Assembly: GCF_019091085.1 (NCBI RefSeq)
Contig: NZ_JAGXJY010000001.1
Coordinates: 1-64,000, forward strand
Reading direction: 5' to 3'
DNA: 64,000 nt
Origin: Mesorhizobium sp. GbtcB19
Lineage (GTDB): Bacteria > Pseudomonadota > Alphaproteobacteria > Rhizobiales > Rhizobiaceae
The position numbers and the translations under genes were made by a program. Under the pieces are notes generated by a model. It ran no database searches. It had not been told where the DNA came from and worked only from the letters and a program-made list of their open reading frames with translations. Each line of letters starts with the position of its first letter. Position 1 is the stretch's first letter. Below, one piece after another: positions 43,432-53,001 of this stretch.

Positions 43432-43467
43432 GTAAGGAGGGCTGGTCGACAGACCGGCCCTTCTTAC
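43432..43467 (+). terminator. Hairpin after gfa
   Basis: GTAAGGAGGGCTGGTC (43432-43447) pairs with GACCGGCCCTTCTTAC (43452-43467), 14 of 16 Watson-Crick and two mismatched or G-U, with loop GACA. It starts 7 bp after the gfa stop and precedes the next gene by about 14 bp. No T-run follows the stem. Confidence 0.45.
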
Positions 43468-43481
43468 CTACAAAGCGCTCC

Positions 43482-43808
43482 ATGGATCTTCGCGGCGTCA
43501 AGAACTGGAAGCTGAAGCTCCGCTACGGAAGAGCGAAAACGCAATTTCGTCATTTCACCATCTTGGCCGACGGCGATGTGACGGCGCCTAATACGGACTT
43601 CGAGACCCGACTTGGTCCGGCATTCTTCGGAATGAGTGCCTGGGCTTCAGATTCCGATCAGGCAATCGACATGGCGCGGGCAATCGGCAAGCACCTAGGT
43701 TTCACCTGTACCGGCAACGTTTATGTCTATGATACCGAGCCTGCGGAACCACCCGGCGATGAGCCGCGCGGCTATAACCTGAATTTCACGCCCTATGAAC
43801 GCGATTGA
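43482..43808 (+). CDS. Conserved hypothetical protein
   Basis: This 108-residue protein starts MDLRGVKNWKLKLRYGRAKT and has the aromatic 'FRHFTILADGD', 'TRLGPAFFGMSAWASDSDQA', and the tail 'PRGYNLNFTPYERD'. I recognise it as a rhizobial conserved hypothetical, without a domain. Its stop overlaps the start of the DUF188 gene by 14 bp, so the two are probably coupled. Confidence 0.7.
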   Translation: MDLRGVKNWKLKLRYGRAKTQFRHFTILADGDVTAPNTDFETRLGPAFFGMSAWASDSDQAIDMARAIGKHLGFTCTGNVYVYDTEPAEPPGDEPRGYNLNFTPYERD

Positions 43809-44295
43809 AGGCCAGGCTCCCCAAGAGCGCATTCGCCCGCAAATTTATGTCGATGCCGACGCCTGCCCGGTGAAAGCCGAGGTCGAGAAGGTCGCCGAGC
43901 GTCATGGCGTCGTCGTCACCTATGTCTCCAATGGCGGCCTGCGGCCGTCGCGCGATCCGATGATCCGCAACGTCGTCGTCTCCAAGGGCGCGGATGCCGC
44001 GGACGACTGGATCGTCGAGAACGCAAGGGCCAACGACATCGTGGTGACGGCCGACATCCCGCTTGCCGCGCGCACGGTCGCGTTCGGCGCGCATGTGCTG
44101 GGGCCTACCGGCCGTCCCTTCACGCCCGAGACCATCGGCATGGCGGTGGCGATGCGCGATTTGAAGCAGCATCTGCGCGAAACCGGCGAAAGCCGGGGCT
44201 TCAACGCCTCGTTCACGCCGAAGGATAGGTCGCAGTTTCTCGGCGAACTCGACCGCATCTTGCGGCGCGCCTTGAAATCCGTCACACCGGACTGA
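43795..44295 (+). CDS. DUF188 / YaiI-YqxD family protein
   Basis: This 166-residue protein contains 'QIYVDADACPVKAEVEKVAERH', 'VVVSKGADAADDWIVENARANDIVVTADIPLA', and 'LGPTGRPFTPETIGMA', quoted in short parts, all conserved in the YaiI/YqxD family. The conserved aspartates (VDADACP, GADAADDW, TADIPLA) resemble a PIN-like nuclease acidic cluster, so an RNA-related activity is possible but unproven. Its start overlaps the preceding gene by 14 bp. Confidence 0.9.
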   Translation: MNAIEGQAPQERIRPQIYVDADACPVKAEVEKVAERHGVVVTYVSNGGLRPSRDPMIRNVVVSKGADAADDWIVENARANDIVVTADIPLAARTVAFGAHVLGPTGRPFTPETIGMAVAMRDLKQHLRETGESRGFNASFTPKDRSQFLGELDRILRRALKSVTPD

Positions 44296-44322
44296 TCCGA
44301 ACGCCTTCCAGAAGGCCGGGCC

Positions 44323-45012
44323 ATGGGTGACGACACATCCTTGAAGACGCCGATGCATCGGCATATGCAATTCGCCCTGGCCGCGGCCATCGGCATCGTC
44401 GCGCTACTGCTTGCCCTTTTGCTGCGCTGGCCGCTGCCTTACTCCATCGGCGCCAACGTGTTCTTTGTGAGCTATATCGGCCTGGTGCTGGCCCTGATGC
44501 CCAGCCTTACCGGCCGCTATCTCAGCAAGAACGCGCGCGCCACCGACATGCCCGTGCTGCTGATCTTCGCCGTCACGCTCTTCGTCGTCGTCGCGGCCAT
44601 CGTCTCGCTGTTTCTTTTGATCAACCAGAAAGACGCCGCGCACCCCTGGCAACTCGGCTTTGCCATGCTGTCGATCCCGCTTGGCTGGTTCACGATCCAC
44701 GCCATGGCGTCGCTGCACTATGCGCATGTTTACTGGAAGGACGGCGACGAGGTTGACGAGAAAACGCAAAAGAAGATGCCGGTCGGCGGCCTCGATTTTC
44801 CCGGCGACAAACGCCCGGAAGGCTGGGATTTCCTGTATTTCGCCACCGTGATCGGCATGACGGCGCAGACCGCCGACACGGCCATCACCACCTCGCACAT
44901 GCGCATGGTCGTACTCGTCCATTCGATCCTGACCTTTTTCTTCAACACGGTGATCGTCGCCGCGGCAGTCAATCTCGCGGTCGGCCTCGGCGCTCCCGTA
45001 ATAAATCCGTGA
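44323..45012 (+). CDS. DUF1345 membrane protein
   Basis: This 229-residue protein has about five transmembrane helices and the central 'GWFTIHAMASLHYAHVYW' and 'LYFATVIGMTAQTADTAI' blocks characteristic of DUF1345. No function is established for this family. It starts 27 bp after the DUF188 gene and ends before the cytochrome b561 gene. Confidence 0.88.
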   Translation: MGDDTSLKTPMHRHMQFALAAAIGIVALLLALLLRWPLPYSIGANVFFVSYIGLVLALMPSLTGRYLSKNARATDMPVLLIFAVTLFVVVAAIVSLFLLINQKDAAHPWQLGFAMLSIPLGWFTIHAMASLHYAHVYWKDGDEVDEKTQKKMPVGGLDFPGDKRPEGWDFLYFATVIGMTAQTADTAITTSHMRMVVLVHSILTFFFNTVIVAAAVNLAVGLGAPVINP

Positions 45013-45099
45013 TCGCATGAAACATTGCCTTGTGCGGCGACGTATTGAGGGGGAGACAATGACCTGAGAAGCCGCCTCCATGAGGCGGCCGGAGGCAAG

Positions 45100-45972
45100 A
45101 TGGATACTGCTGCCAACAACCAATCCGCCGCCAAGGCGGATGGCAACGATACGACCCTCATCTATCGGCAATCGCGCTGGACGCGGTTGACTCACTGGAT
45201 CTGGGCTTTCTCGCTGTTCTTCATGCTGCTTTCGGGCCTGCAGATCTTCAACGCGCGGCCGCAACTCTATATCGGCAAGCAGTCAGGCTTCGAGTTTCAC
45301 AACACCATCCTAGAGATTGGCGCCGAGAACACCGCGAACGGTCCGCGCGGTTTCACGCAAATCTTCGGCCATCGCTTCGACACCACCGGTGTGCTCGGCT
45401 GGTCAGGCCCGCCGGGACAGGAGACGCAGCGCGCCTTCCCTTCCTGGGCGACGATCCCCTCCTATTACGATCTCGGCACCGCCCGCGTCGTGCATTTCTT
45501 TTTCGCCTGGGTGCTCAGCGCGACGCTGCTGATCTGGCTGATCGCCGGCCTGATCAACGGCCATGTCCGCCGCGATCTCGCCCCTCGCCTGTCCGATCTG
45601 CGCAAGCTGCCGCGCGACATCGTCGACCACGCCAAGCTGAAGTTCCATCACACGCGGGAATACAACACGCTGCAGAAGATGGCCTATGGCGGCGTGCTGT
45701 TCGTGCTTCTACCGCTGATGATCATAACCGGCCTCGCCATGTCGCCGAGCATGGATTCGGTGCTGCCCTGGCTCAACGAAATCCTGGGCGGTCGGCAGAC
45801 GGCGCGCACCATCCACTTCACGATCATGCTGCTTCTGGTCGGCTTCTTCATCATCCACATTCTGATGATCCTTGCCGCCGGCCCGATCAACGAGTTGCGC
45901 TCCATCATCACCGGCTGGTACCGCACCGACCCACCCGCAGAGCACGACCAGCCGACCGAGAGGAGCGTCTGA
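45100..45972 (+). CDS. Cytochrome b561-type membrane subunit
   Basis: This 290-residue protein has four to five membrane helices with haem-ligand histidines in 'RWTRLTHWIWAFSLFFMLLS', 'ARVVHFFFAWVLS', 'TARTIHFTIMLLLVGFFIIHIL', read in short parts. It belongs to the b561/Ni-Fe-hydrogenase b-type cytochrome group that passes electrons between the quinone pool and a periplasmic oxidoreductase. The next gene encodes a Tat-exported molybdopterin protein one base after its stop, so the pair is probably a two-subunit enzyme. A GGAGG ribosome binding site precedes the ATG; a short hairpin (45071-45089) lies directly before it. Confidence 0.9.
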   Translation: MDTAANNQSAAKADGNDTTLIYRQSRWTRLTHWIWAFSLFFMLLSGLQIFNARPQLYIGKQSGFEFHNTILEIGAENTANGPRGFTQIFGHRFDTTGVLGWSGPPGQETQRAFPSWATIPSYYDLGTARVVHFFFAWVLSATLLIWLIAGLINGHVRRDLAPRLSDLRKLPRDIVDHAKLKFHHTREYNTLQKMAYGGVLFVLLPLMIITGLAMSPSMDSVLPWLNEILGGRQTARTIHFTIMLLLVGFFIIHILMILAAGPINELRSIITGWYRTDPPAEHDQPTERSV

Positions 45973-45973
45973 G

Positions 45974-46765
45974 ATGGCAAAGTTTCAGATCACCCGCCGC
46001 AAGTTCCTGACCGCCAGCAGCCTCGGCCTGTCAGGTATCGCGCTGTCCGGCTGCGATGCCTTCGACAGCGGTCTCGGTATCGGCGGCGGCCTGCGCAGCT
46101 TCCTCGAAAACGCCAACGGCCTGACCTACCGCGCACAGCGCCTGCTTGCCGGACGCGACGCGCTGGCGCCCGAATTCACCGAAGCCGATATCCGCCAGCC
46201 GCAGCGGCCGAACGGCGTCACCGCACCCGACGACGACACCTATAAGGGCCTGCTGGCCAACAATTTCTCCGACTGGCGGCTGGAGGTAACCGGGCTTGTC
46301 GAAAAACCGCTGTCGCTGACCCGAGAGCAGCTCCAGAACATGCCGAGCCGCACCCAGATCACCCGCCATGACTGCGTCGAGGGCTGGAGCTGCATCGCCA
46401 AATGGACCGGCACGCCGCTATCGCTGGTGCTCGACCAGGCGGTGGTGAAGCCGCAGGCGCGTTATGTGATGTTCCATTGCCTCGACACGATCGAACAAAG
46501 TCTGTCCGGCGACATCAAATATTACGGCACGATCGATCTTATAGACGCCCGCCATCCGCAGACCATCCTGGCCTATGGCCTGAACGGCAAGCCGCTGCCG
46601 GTCGAGAACGGCGCGCCGCTGCGCGTGCGGGTCGAACGCCAGCTTGGCTACAAGATGCCGAAATATCTCTACAAGATCGAGCTGGTCGACAGTTTCGCCA
46701 ATGTCGGCGGCGGCCGCGGCGGCTACTGGGAAGACAATGGCTACGACTGGTATGGCGGGATTTGA
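45974..46765 (+). CDS. Tat-exported molybdopterin-dependent oxidoreductase (sulfite-oxidase-fold), partner of cytochrome b561
   Basis: This 263-residue protein starts MAKFQITRRKFLTASSLGLSGIALSGC: the twin arginines Arg8-Arg9 and KFL form a Tat signal, and Cys27 in 'ALSGC' could be a lipobox cysteine. The sulfite-oxidase-type molybdopterin domain has the putative Mo ligand Cys134 in 'RHDCVEGWSC', which is the conserved motif of YedY/MsrP-like proteins. It is shorter than MsrP (about 330), so a distinct subgroup. It is translated right after the b561 gene (1-bp gap). The substrate is unknown; repair of methionine sulfoxide is one possibility. Confidence 0.88.
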   Translation: MAKFQITRRKFLTASSLGLSGIALSGCDAFDSGLGIGGGLRSFLENANGLTYRAQRLLAGRDALAPEFTEADIRQPQRPNGVTAPDDDTYKGLLANNFSDWRLEVTGLVEKPLSLTREQLQNMPSRTQITRHDCVEGWSCIAKWTGTPLSLVLDQAVVKPQARYVMFHCLDTIEQSLSGDIKYYGTIDLIDARHPQTILAYGLNGKPLPVENGAPLRVRVERQLGYKMPKYLYKIELVDSFANVGGGRGGYWEDNGYDWYGGI

Positions 46766-47196
46766 TGGTTCCTCGCCTGCTGGCCGAGCATGATCTTGCG
46801 CCGGCCGAACTTGATGCCATCGAGGAACGTCTCGATGGTCACAACCGGCGTCTGACAGGCTGCGACGATGATCGTGGCCTGGTCTTTCTGCTGCGGGACA
46901 CAGCCGGATGCCCGATCGGCATCGCCGCGGGTTATTCCTGGGCGGGAATCGCCGAATTGAAGCTGATGTGGGTCGATGAGGCTCATCGAAGTCTTGGCCA
47001 CGGCGGCAAGCTGCTCGATGCCTTCATAGCCGAGGCTTCCGCGCGAAGCGTTCGACGCATCTGGGTGTCGACACACGACTTCCAGGCGCCGGCCCTTTAC
47101 GAAAAGGCCGGCTTCGAGCGCATGGCCGAACTGGCGGGATGGCCCGAAGGCCATTCCAACATCATCCTCTGCAAGACACTTCGAGGAAACGCCTAG
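46765..47196 (+). CDS. GNAT-family N-acetyltransferase
   Basis: This 143-residue protein contains 'IAELKLMWVDEAHRSLGHGGKLLDAF' (the acetyl-CoA-binding RxxGxGxxL-like turn is HRSLGHGGKLL) and 'FQAPALYEKAGFERMAEL'. This fits the small GNAT acetyltransferases. Its ATG overlaps the molybdopterin gene's stop (TGATG), so it is cotranscribed with it, but a functional link is unclear. Its 3' end overlaps the convergent next gene by four bases. Confidence 0.85.
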   Translation: MVPRLLAEHDLAPAELDAIEERLDGHNRRLTGCDDDRGLVFLLRDTAGCPIGIAAGYSWAGIAELKLMWVDEAHRSLGHGGKLLDAFIAEASARSVRRIWVSTHDFQAPALYEKAGFERMAELAGWPEGHSNIILCKTLRGNA

Positions 47197-48197
47197 GCGA
47201 CCTTATCCAACAGCGGCTTCAGCGCCGGATGGATTTCCGGCGAAGCGTGCTTGATCAGCGTCAGCAGCGCGCGTTCGTTGTCGCGCAGCGGCCGCTGGCC
47301 GCCGCCGACGCGCTCGGCCAGCCATTGGGCTTCGTCGGCGTCGATGGTCTCGGCGCGGCGGGCGAGCGCCTCGCTGGCCCGGTTCCTGGCTTCCCATTCG
47401 GCCTCGATGTTGTCAGGGGAATTATAGGCCTCGAGGATCGCGGAAAATCCGCCCGAGACCATGCGGCTGAAGAACCCGCCAAGCGTCGGCGCCGCCTCGT
47501 CGAGGAAGTTTTCATGGCGAAGTGCTGCCTCGCGCGTCGGCGGTTCGTAGCCTGCCGAGCACATGACATAGTTGGCGATCGCTTTGACGAAGAGGTCATT
47601 CCACGATGGATCGTTGTCTGCGGCCGCGGCCCGGTCGTTGATCCTGAACAGGACCTCCGCCTCGGCCTTGCTGATGGCGATGTTGCCGTCGCCGCCATAG
47701 GCATAGAGGATGCGGCGCAGGAGATCGACTTCGGCTTTCGCGATCAGTCCGGGCACAAGTTCGCCGCCGAGCATCAGCGGCCCCTTGCCGTCGATCACCG
47801 CATGCGCGACTTGCTCCAGCGCATAGGCCGAAAGCTGATTGGGCGAGGATTTCGCCTCCTCCAGCACATGCACCAGCAACTCGAGCTCGGTGCGGCTGTC
47901 GACCATGCCGTCGCGCGAGATGGTACGGACCAGCCAGTCGGCGTTTTCCTGCGAGATATAGCCTTCCGGCTTTTCCTGGTGGACGATGTAGTCGGTCACC
48001 GCCTCGACGAAGAACGGCGCCCACTCGCCGCATTTGTCGCGAGCCGTCTGGTCGAGCGCGAACAACGCCTCGGCCTCGCCGCGACTCACCACGCCGTCCG
48101 CGAACACCTCGCGCCGCAGCATCGTCACGTCCTCGGCCGTGATCTTGTTCTTCGAGGTCAGCCCCGCCACCGGAGCGCTCATGATCAATTCGCCCAT
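47193..48197 (-). CDS. Protein of repeated TerB-like modules
   Basis: This 334-residue, acidic protein carries several copies of a module of about 70-80 residues with a D-G-x-(V/I)-S-x-x-E pattern: 'FADGVVSRGEAEALFALD', 'SRDGMVDSRTELELLVHVL', 'GGDGNIAISKAEAEVLFRI'. Each is followed by a helix such as 'FFVEAVTDYIV' or 'LFVKAIANYVM'. The pattern resembles TerB/EF-hand-like helical bundles that may bind a metal. No signal peptide or membrane helix is visible. I recognise it as a rhizobial hypothetical family without known function. The start at 48197 has AGGGG close upstream; 48182 is an alternative. Confidence 0.7.
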   Translation of the reverse strand: MGELIMSAPVAGLTSKNKITAEDVTMLRREVFADGVVSRGEAEALFALDQTARDKCGEWAPFFVEAVTDYIVHQEKPEGYISQENADWLVRTISRDGMVDSRTELELLVHVLEEAKSSPNQLSAYALEQVAHAVIDGKGPLMLGGELVPGLIAKAEVDLLRRILYAYGGDGNIAISKAEAEVLFRINDRAAAADNDPSWNDLFVKAIANYVMCSAGYEPPTREAALRHENFLDEAAPTLGGFFSRMVSGGFSAILEAYNSPDNIEAEWEARNRASEALARRAETIDADEAQWLAERVGGGQRPLRDNERALLTLIKHASPEIHPALKPLLDKVA

Positions 48198-48458
48198 CTG
48201 CCCCTGCCCGTCGCCTGTTGCCGGCGAACTTAATGCGTCATGCGGCGGGTATATCAGAAGTATCTTGAGAAACCGGCAAATGGCGTGGTTAGCGAAGGCT
48301 TGTCGGCCAATGCATGTCGCCGAAGGTGTGCTGCAGTTTGGAAGGGGCCGGCCTCACCTGAATATCAACGCGCCTAAGATGTCGCTGGGAGGTGACAACG
48401 TGTCGCCGACGGGCTATGGATTGCGCGTCGAGGGCTCAGGCGACTGAGTCCTTCCTGT

Positions 48459-48641
48459 TTGCGGGAGAGAACAGCGCAAGCTGTCGCCGAAGGGGAAATC
48501 GCCCGAAATCTCTCAGGCAAAAGAACCGTGGACGGGAAAGACAACTCTGGAAAGTCGGGAATCTTCCCGCGCCGAAGGTGTAAGCGCTGCCGACAGGGTT
48601 ACGGGGCGCGAGTCTCTCAGGCTTCAGACAGAGGGGCACGA
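48459..48641 (+). ncRNA. Tandem glycine riboswitch
   Basis: Two copies of the glycine-aptamer core lie head to tail. The first spans about 48459-48533, with GCGGGAGAG, GCCGAAGGGG and CTCTCAGGCAAAAGAACCG. The second spans about 48546-48641, with CTCTGGAAAG, GCGCCGAAGGTG and AGTCTCTCAGGC. The tandem arrangement and location before gcvT are those of the known cooperative glycine riboswitch that turns on glycine cleavage genes when glycine is abundant. A short hairpin CCGCC-ATT-GGCGG (48647-48659) lies between it and the gcvT start and may be part of the expression platform. Confidence 0.94.
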
Positions 48642-48687
48642 CTAGGCCGCCATTGGCGGTCGATTGCCGTGCGACTCTGGAGAAGAC

Positions 48688-49788
48688 ATGACAGGCGAAG
48701 ACACCAGACACCTACCCCTCGAGGATTTGCATCAGGCCGCCGGCGCGCGTTTCGGCGCCTTCGCCGGCTGGTCGATGCCGCTCACCTACCCACCCGGCGT
48801 GATGAAGGAGCACCTTCACACGCGCGAGCATGCCGGCCTGTTCGACATCTCGCATATGAAGCTTTTTGCGGTCAGCGGTCCGGGTGCGGCGGCGCTGCTG
48901 AACCGCGCCTGCCCGCTCGATGCCGGCGCGCTGGAAGCCTCGCAGTCCAAATACACCTTCTTCCTCAATGAGGCGGCAGGCATCATAGACGACCTGATCG
49001 TCACCCGCCTTGGCGACGACCGCTTCATGGTCGTGGCCAACGCCGGCAACGCCGTCGAGGACGAGAAGCATCTTCGCGCTCTGGCCGCCGGTTTCGACGC
49101 CAAGGTCGAGCCGCTCGACCGGGTTTTCCTGGCGATCCAGGGTCCGGACGCCTGGGCGGCTTTGGCGCGGGCCGGCATCGAGACCGGCTCGCTGCTGTTC
49201 ATGCATGGCATCGAGCCGCGCCAGAACTGGTTCATGAGCCGCTCCGGCTATACCGGCGAGGACGGTTTCGAGATCGGCCTACCGGAGGCGGATGCCCGCG
49301 GTCTCGTCGCCAAACTCCTGGAAGACGAGCGCGTGCAATGGATCGGCCTTGCCGCCCGCGACAGCCTGCGCCTCGAGGCCGGGCTCTGCCTGCACGGCCA
49401 GGATTTGACGCCCGAGATCGATCCAGCCAGCGCCGGGCTGATGTGGGCAATCCCCAAGGAGGTCCGCGCCGCCGGCCATTTCATCGGCGCCGATGCGCTG
49501 CGCTCGATCCTCGATCGCGGGGCCCCGCAGAAGCGTGTTGGCCTTAAGCCCGACAGCCGCCAGCCGGTGCGCGCCGGCGCGGCGCTCGTCGATGCCGACG
49601 GCAACCCGGCCGGCCACGTCACCTCCGGCGGCTTCGGCCCTTCGACCGGACACCCGGTCGCGATGGGCTACATCAACACCGCGCTGGCCAAGCCCGGCAC
49701 GAAACTCTTCGCCGACGTCCGCGGGACGAAAATTCCCGTCGACATCGCCGCCCTGCCCTTCACCCCACATCGCTACCGCAAAGGATGA
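48688..49788 (+). CDS. gcvT: Glycine cleavage system aminomethyltransferase (T-protein)
   Basis: T-protein transfers the methylene group of glycine from the lipoyl arm to tetrahydrofolate, releasing ammonia. The 366-residue protein starts [22 protein letters not shown], with '[11 protein letters not shown]', '[11 protein letters not shown]', '[16 protein letters not shown]' and '[14 protein letters not shown]' that bind folate. The start at 48688 has GGAGA just upstream; an in-frame ATG at 48664 lies in the riboswitch region. gcvH and gcvP follow closely. Confidence 0.96.
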   Translation: MTGEDTRHLPLEDLHQAAGARFGAFAGWSMPLTYPPGVMKEHLHTREHAGLFDISHMKLFAVSGPGAAALLNRACPLDAGALEASQSKYTFFLNEAAGIIDDLIVTRLGDDRFMVVANAGNAVEDEKHLRALAAGFDAKVEPLDRVFLAIQGPDAWAALARAGIETGSLLFMHGIEPRQNWFMSRSGYTGEDGFEIGLPEADARGLVAKLLEDERVQWIGLAARDSLRLEAGLCLHGQDLTPEIDPASAGLMWAIPKEVRAAGHFIGADALRSILDRGAPQKRVGLKPDSRQPVRAGAALVDADGNPAGHVTSGGFGPSTGHPVAMGYINTALAKPGTKLFADVRGTKIPVDIAALPFTPHRYRKG

Positions 49789-49795
49789 TTTCCAG

Positions 49796-50164
49796 ATGGC
49801 AAAGACCTATTTCACCGAAGATCATGAATGGCTGCGCGTCGAAGGCGGCGTCGCCACTGTCGGCATCACCGACTATGCGCAGGAGCAGCTCGGTGATCTC
49901 GTTTTCGTCGAGCTGCCGGAAATCGGCCGCAAGCTCGCCAAGGGTGACACCGCGGTCGTCGTCGAATCCGTCAAGGCGGCATCGGACGTCTACGCGCCGG
50001 TCGACGGCGAGATCACCGAAGCCAACGGCTCGCTGTCGGCCGACCCCTCGCTGGTCAATTCGGCGGCGACCGGCGACGGGTGGCTCTGGAAGATGAAGCT
50101 CGCCAACGAAAGCCAGCTCGACAGCCTCCTGGATGAGGCCGCCTACAAAGCCCATATCGGCTGA
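49796..50164 (+). CDS. gcvH: Glycine cleavage system H protein
   Basis: H protein carries the aminomethyl group on a lipoyl lysine between the P, T and L proteins. The 122-residue protein starts [17 protein letters not shown] and has the lipoylation site Lys60 in '[15 protein letters not shown]'. The lipoyl domain hairpin is complete. It begins 8 bp after gcvT and ends 17 bp before gcvP. The earlier ORF start at 49493 is inside gcvT. Confidence 0.97.
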   Translation: MAKTYFTEDHEWLRVEGGVATVGITDYAQEQLGDLVFVELPEIGRKLAKGDTAVVVESVKAASDVYAPVDGEITEANGSLSADPSLVNSAATGDGWLWKMKLANESQLDSLLDEAAYKAHIG

Positions 50165-50180
50165 TATCAGGATTTTGGAA

Positions 50181-52988
50181 ATGACCGCAGCACTTACTCC
50201 CTTTTCGGCCCGCCACATCGGTCCCGGCGTCAGCGACGTCAGGGCAATGCTCGCCACCATCGGCGTGCCATCCGTCGAGACGCTGATCAGCCAGGCCGTG
50301 CCGAGATCGATCCGCCTCGACCAGCCGCTCAACCTGCCCGCCCCGGCGAGCGAAGCCGAGGCGCTGGCCGAATTGTCGGCGATCATGGCGAAGAACACGG
50401 TGCTGAAGAGCTTCATCGGCGCCGGCTATCATGGCGTCTTCGTGCCGCCGGTCATCCAACGCAACCTGTTCGAGAATCCGGCCTGGTATACCGCCTATAC
50501 GCCCTACCAGGCCGAAATCAGCCAGGGCCGGCTGGAAATGCTGTTCAACTTCCAGACTTTGGTTGCCGAGCTCACCGGCCTGCCGGTGGCTTCGGCCTCG
50601 CTGCTCGATGAAGCCACCGCCGTTGCCGAAGCCGTCGGCATTGCGCTCCGCCACCACCGCGACAAGCGCACCAAGGTGGCGCTTGCCGGCACGCCGCATC
50701 CGCAGACGCTGGATGTCGTGCGCACCCGCGCCGAGCCGCTCGGCACCGAGGTGGACGGTGAGACGATCGACGACAACACCGCAGCCCTGCTCGTCTCCTG
50801 GCCGGACACTTTTGGCGTTTATGGCGACCACAAGGCGGCGATCGAGAAGGCCCGCGCCGCCGGCGCGCTTGTCATCTTCATCGCGGACCCCCTGGCGCTC
50901 ACGCTGACCGATGCGCCGGCAGCGCTCGGCGCCGACATCGCCGTCGGCCCGATGCAGCGCTTCGGCGTGCCGATGGGTTTCGGCGGCCCGCACGCCGCCT
51001 ATTGCGCCGTTTCCGACAAGCTGACCCGTCTGATGCCCGGCCGCCTTGTCGGTCAGTCGACCGACACCAAGGGTCGCCCCGGCTACCGGCTGGCGCTGCA
51101 GACGCGCGAGCAGCACATCCGCCGTGACAAGGCCACCTCCAACATCTGCACGGCGCAGGCGCTGCTGGCCAACATGGCGACGGCCTATGCGATCTGGCAC
51201 GGCCCCGCCGGCCTGCAGGCGATCGCCGGGCAAATCCATGGGTTGGCCGACCGCCTTGCTTCCGGCCTCAAGGCCGCGGGCATTACCGTGCTCGGCGCGA
51301 GCCGCTTCGATACGGTCACAGTCGAGGCGAAGGGCAAGGCCGCTTCGCTCGCGCAGGCCGCCGAGAAGACCGGCCGGCTGCTGCGCGTCATCGATGCCGA
51401 CCATGTCGGTATCGCCTTCGACGAGACCTCCACCGAGGCCGATCTCGAGGCCATCGCCGGCCTCTTCGGCGCCAAGCCCGGCATTGAGGGGCTCTCGATG
51501 CCCGGCAAGCCGCGCGGCAAGGCATTCCTGACGCAGCCGGTCTTCCACGAGAACCGTTCCGAGACCGAGATGATGCGCTTCCTGCGCCGTCTCGCCGACA
51601 AGGACCTGGCGCTCGACCGCACCATGATCCCGCTCGGATCCTGCACCATGAAGCTCAATGCCGCCGCCGAGATGATGCCGGTGAGCTGGCCTAGCGTCGC
51701 CAATCTGCACCCCTTCGCGCCGGCCGGCCATTCACAAGGCTATCGTAAGATGGCCGGCGACCTGGAGGCCTGGCTGTCGGAGATCACCGGCTTCGACGCC
51801 GTCAGCCTGCAGCCCAATGCCGGCAGCCAGGGCGAATATGCCGGCCTGCTTGCCATCCGCGCCTATCACCGTGCGCGCGGCGAAGGCCACCGCACCGTTT
51901 GCCTGATCCCGTCCTCCGCGCATGGCACCAATCCGGCGAGTGCCGCGATGGCGGGCATGAGCGTCGTCGTGGTGAAATGCCTGGACGACGGCAACATCGA
52001 TATGGACGATCTGCGCGCCAAGGCCAACGAGCATTCGAAAAACCTTGCCGCGCTGATGTTCACCTATCCTTCGACGCATGGCGTCTATGAGGAAGGCGCG
52101 CGCCATCTCTGCGCGCTGATCCACGAGCATGGCGGCCAGGTCTATTTCGACGGCGCCAACCTCAACGCCCTGGTCGGCCTCGCCCGCCCCGGCGATATCG
52201 GCGCCGACGTCTGCCACATGAATCTGCACAAGACCTTCTGCATCCCGCATGGCGGCGGCGGCCCGGGCGTCGGTCCGATCGGCGTCAGGGCGCATCTGAA
52301 GCCCTATCTGCCGGGTCATGTCACCGAAGGCTCGGCGCATGCCGTGGCGGCGGCACCCTTCGGCAGCGCCTCCATCCTGCCGATCACCTGGATGTATATC
52401 CGCATGATGGGCGGCTCCGGCCTGAAGCAGGCGACCGAGACGGCGATCGTTTCGGCCAATTACGTGGCGACGCGGCTCGCGCCGTATTTCCCGCTCCTCT
52501 ACAAGGGTCGGAGCGACCGCATCGCGCATGAATGCATCCTCGACACCCGCGTGCTCAAGGAAAGCGCCGGCATCAGCGTCGACGACATCGCCAAGCGCCT
52601 GATCGACTACGGTTTTCACGCGCCGACCATGTCGTTCCCGGTTGCCGGCACGCTGATGGTTGAGCCGACCGAGTCCGAGCCCAAGCGCGAGCTCGACCGC
52701 TTCTGCGAGGCGATGATCGCCATCGCCGGCGAAGCGGCGAAAGTGGCAAAAGGCGAATGGCCGTCCAACGACAACCCGCTGGTCAACGCCCCGCACACCG
52801 CGGCTGAAGCGCTGGCGGGCGCGTGGACCCATCCCTATTCGCGGCTGGAGGCGGCCTATCCGGCGGGTGACGCCGATCTGGCGGCGAAATACTGGCCGCC
52901 GGTGTCGCGCATCGACAATGTCGCCGGCGACCGCAACCTGGTCTGTTCGTGCCCGCCGCTGTCTGAATATCTCGGCGCCGCCGAATAG
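50181..52988 (+). CDS. gcvP: Glycine dehydrogenase (decarboxylating), P-protein
   Basis: P-protein decarboxylates glycine with PLP and loads the remainder on GcvH. The 935-residue protein is the single-chain form: N-terminal half with '[17 protein letters not shown]' and '[20 protein letters not shown]', C-terminal half with the PLP lysine in '[16 protein letters not shown]'. Length fits homologues near 950. The ATG at 50181 is supported by homology ([15 protein letters not shown]); 50133 is inside gcvH. It ends the gcvTHP operon, 13 bp from the convergent GGDEF gene. Confidence 0.96.
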   Translation: MTAALTPFSARHIGPGVSDVRAMLATIGVPSVETLISQAVPRSIRLDQPLNLPAPASEAEALAELSAIMAKNTVLKSFIGAGYHGVFVPPVIQRNLFENPAWYTAYTPYQAEISQGRLEMLFNFQTLVAELTGLPVASASLLDEATAVAEAVGIALRHHRDKRTKVALAGTPHPQTLDVVRTRAEPLGTEVDGETIDDNTAALLVSWPDTFGVYGDHKAAIEKARAAGALVIFIADPLALTLTDAPAALGADIAVGPMQRFGVPMGFGGPHAAYCAVSDKLTRLMPGRLVGQSTDTKGRPGYRLALQTREQHIRRDKATSNICTAQALLANMATAYAIWHGPAGLQAIAGQIHGLADRLASGLKAAGITVLGASRFDTVTVEAKGKAASLAQAAEKTGRLLRVIDADHVGIAFDETSTEADLEAIAGLFGAKPGIEGLSMPGKPRGKAFLTQPVFHENRSETEMMRFLRRLADKDLALDRTMIPLGSCTMKLNAAAEMMPVSWPSVANLHPFAPAGHSQGYRKMAGDLEAWLSEITGFDAVSLQPNAGSQGEYAGLLAIRAYHRARGEGHRTVCLIPSSAHGTNPASAAMAGMSVVVVKCLDDGNIDMDDLRAKANEHSKNLAALMFTYPSTHGVYEEGARHLCALIHEHGGQVYFDGANLNALVGLARPGDIGADVCHMNLHKTFCIPHGGGGPGVGPIGVRAHLKPYLPGHVTEGSAHAVAAAPFGSASILPITWMYIRMMGGSGLKQATETAIVSANYVATRLAPYFPLLYKGRSDRIAHECILDTRVLKESAGISVDDIAKRLIDYGFHAPTMSFPVAGTLMVEPTESEPKRELDRFCEAMIAIAGEAAKVAKGEWPSNDNPLVNAPHTAAEALAGAWTHPYSRLEAAYPAGDADLAAKYWPPVSRIDNVAGDRNLVCSCPPLSEYLGAAE

Positions 52989-53001
52989 CCGCGCGGGCCT
53001 T

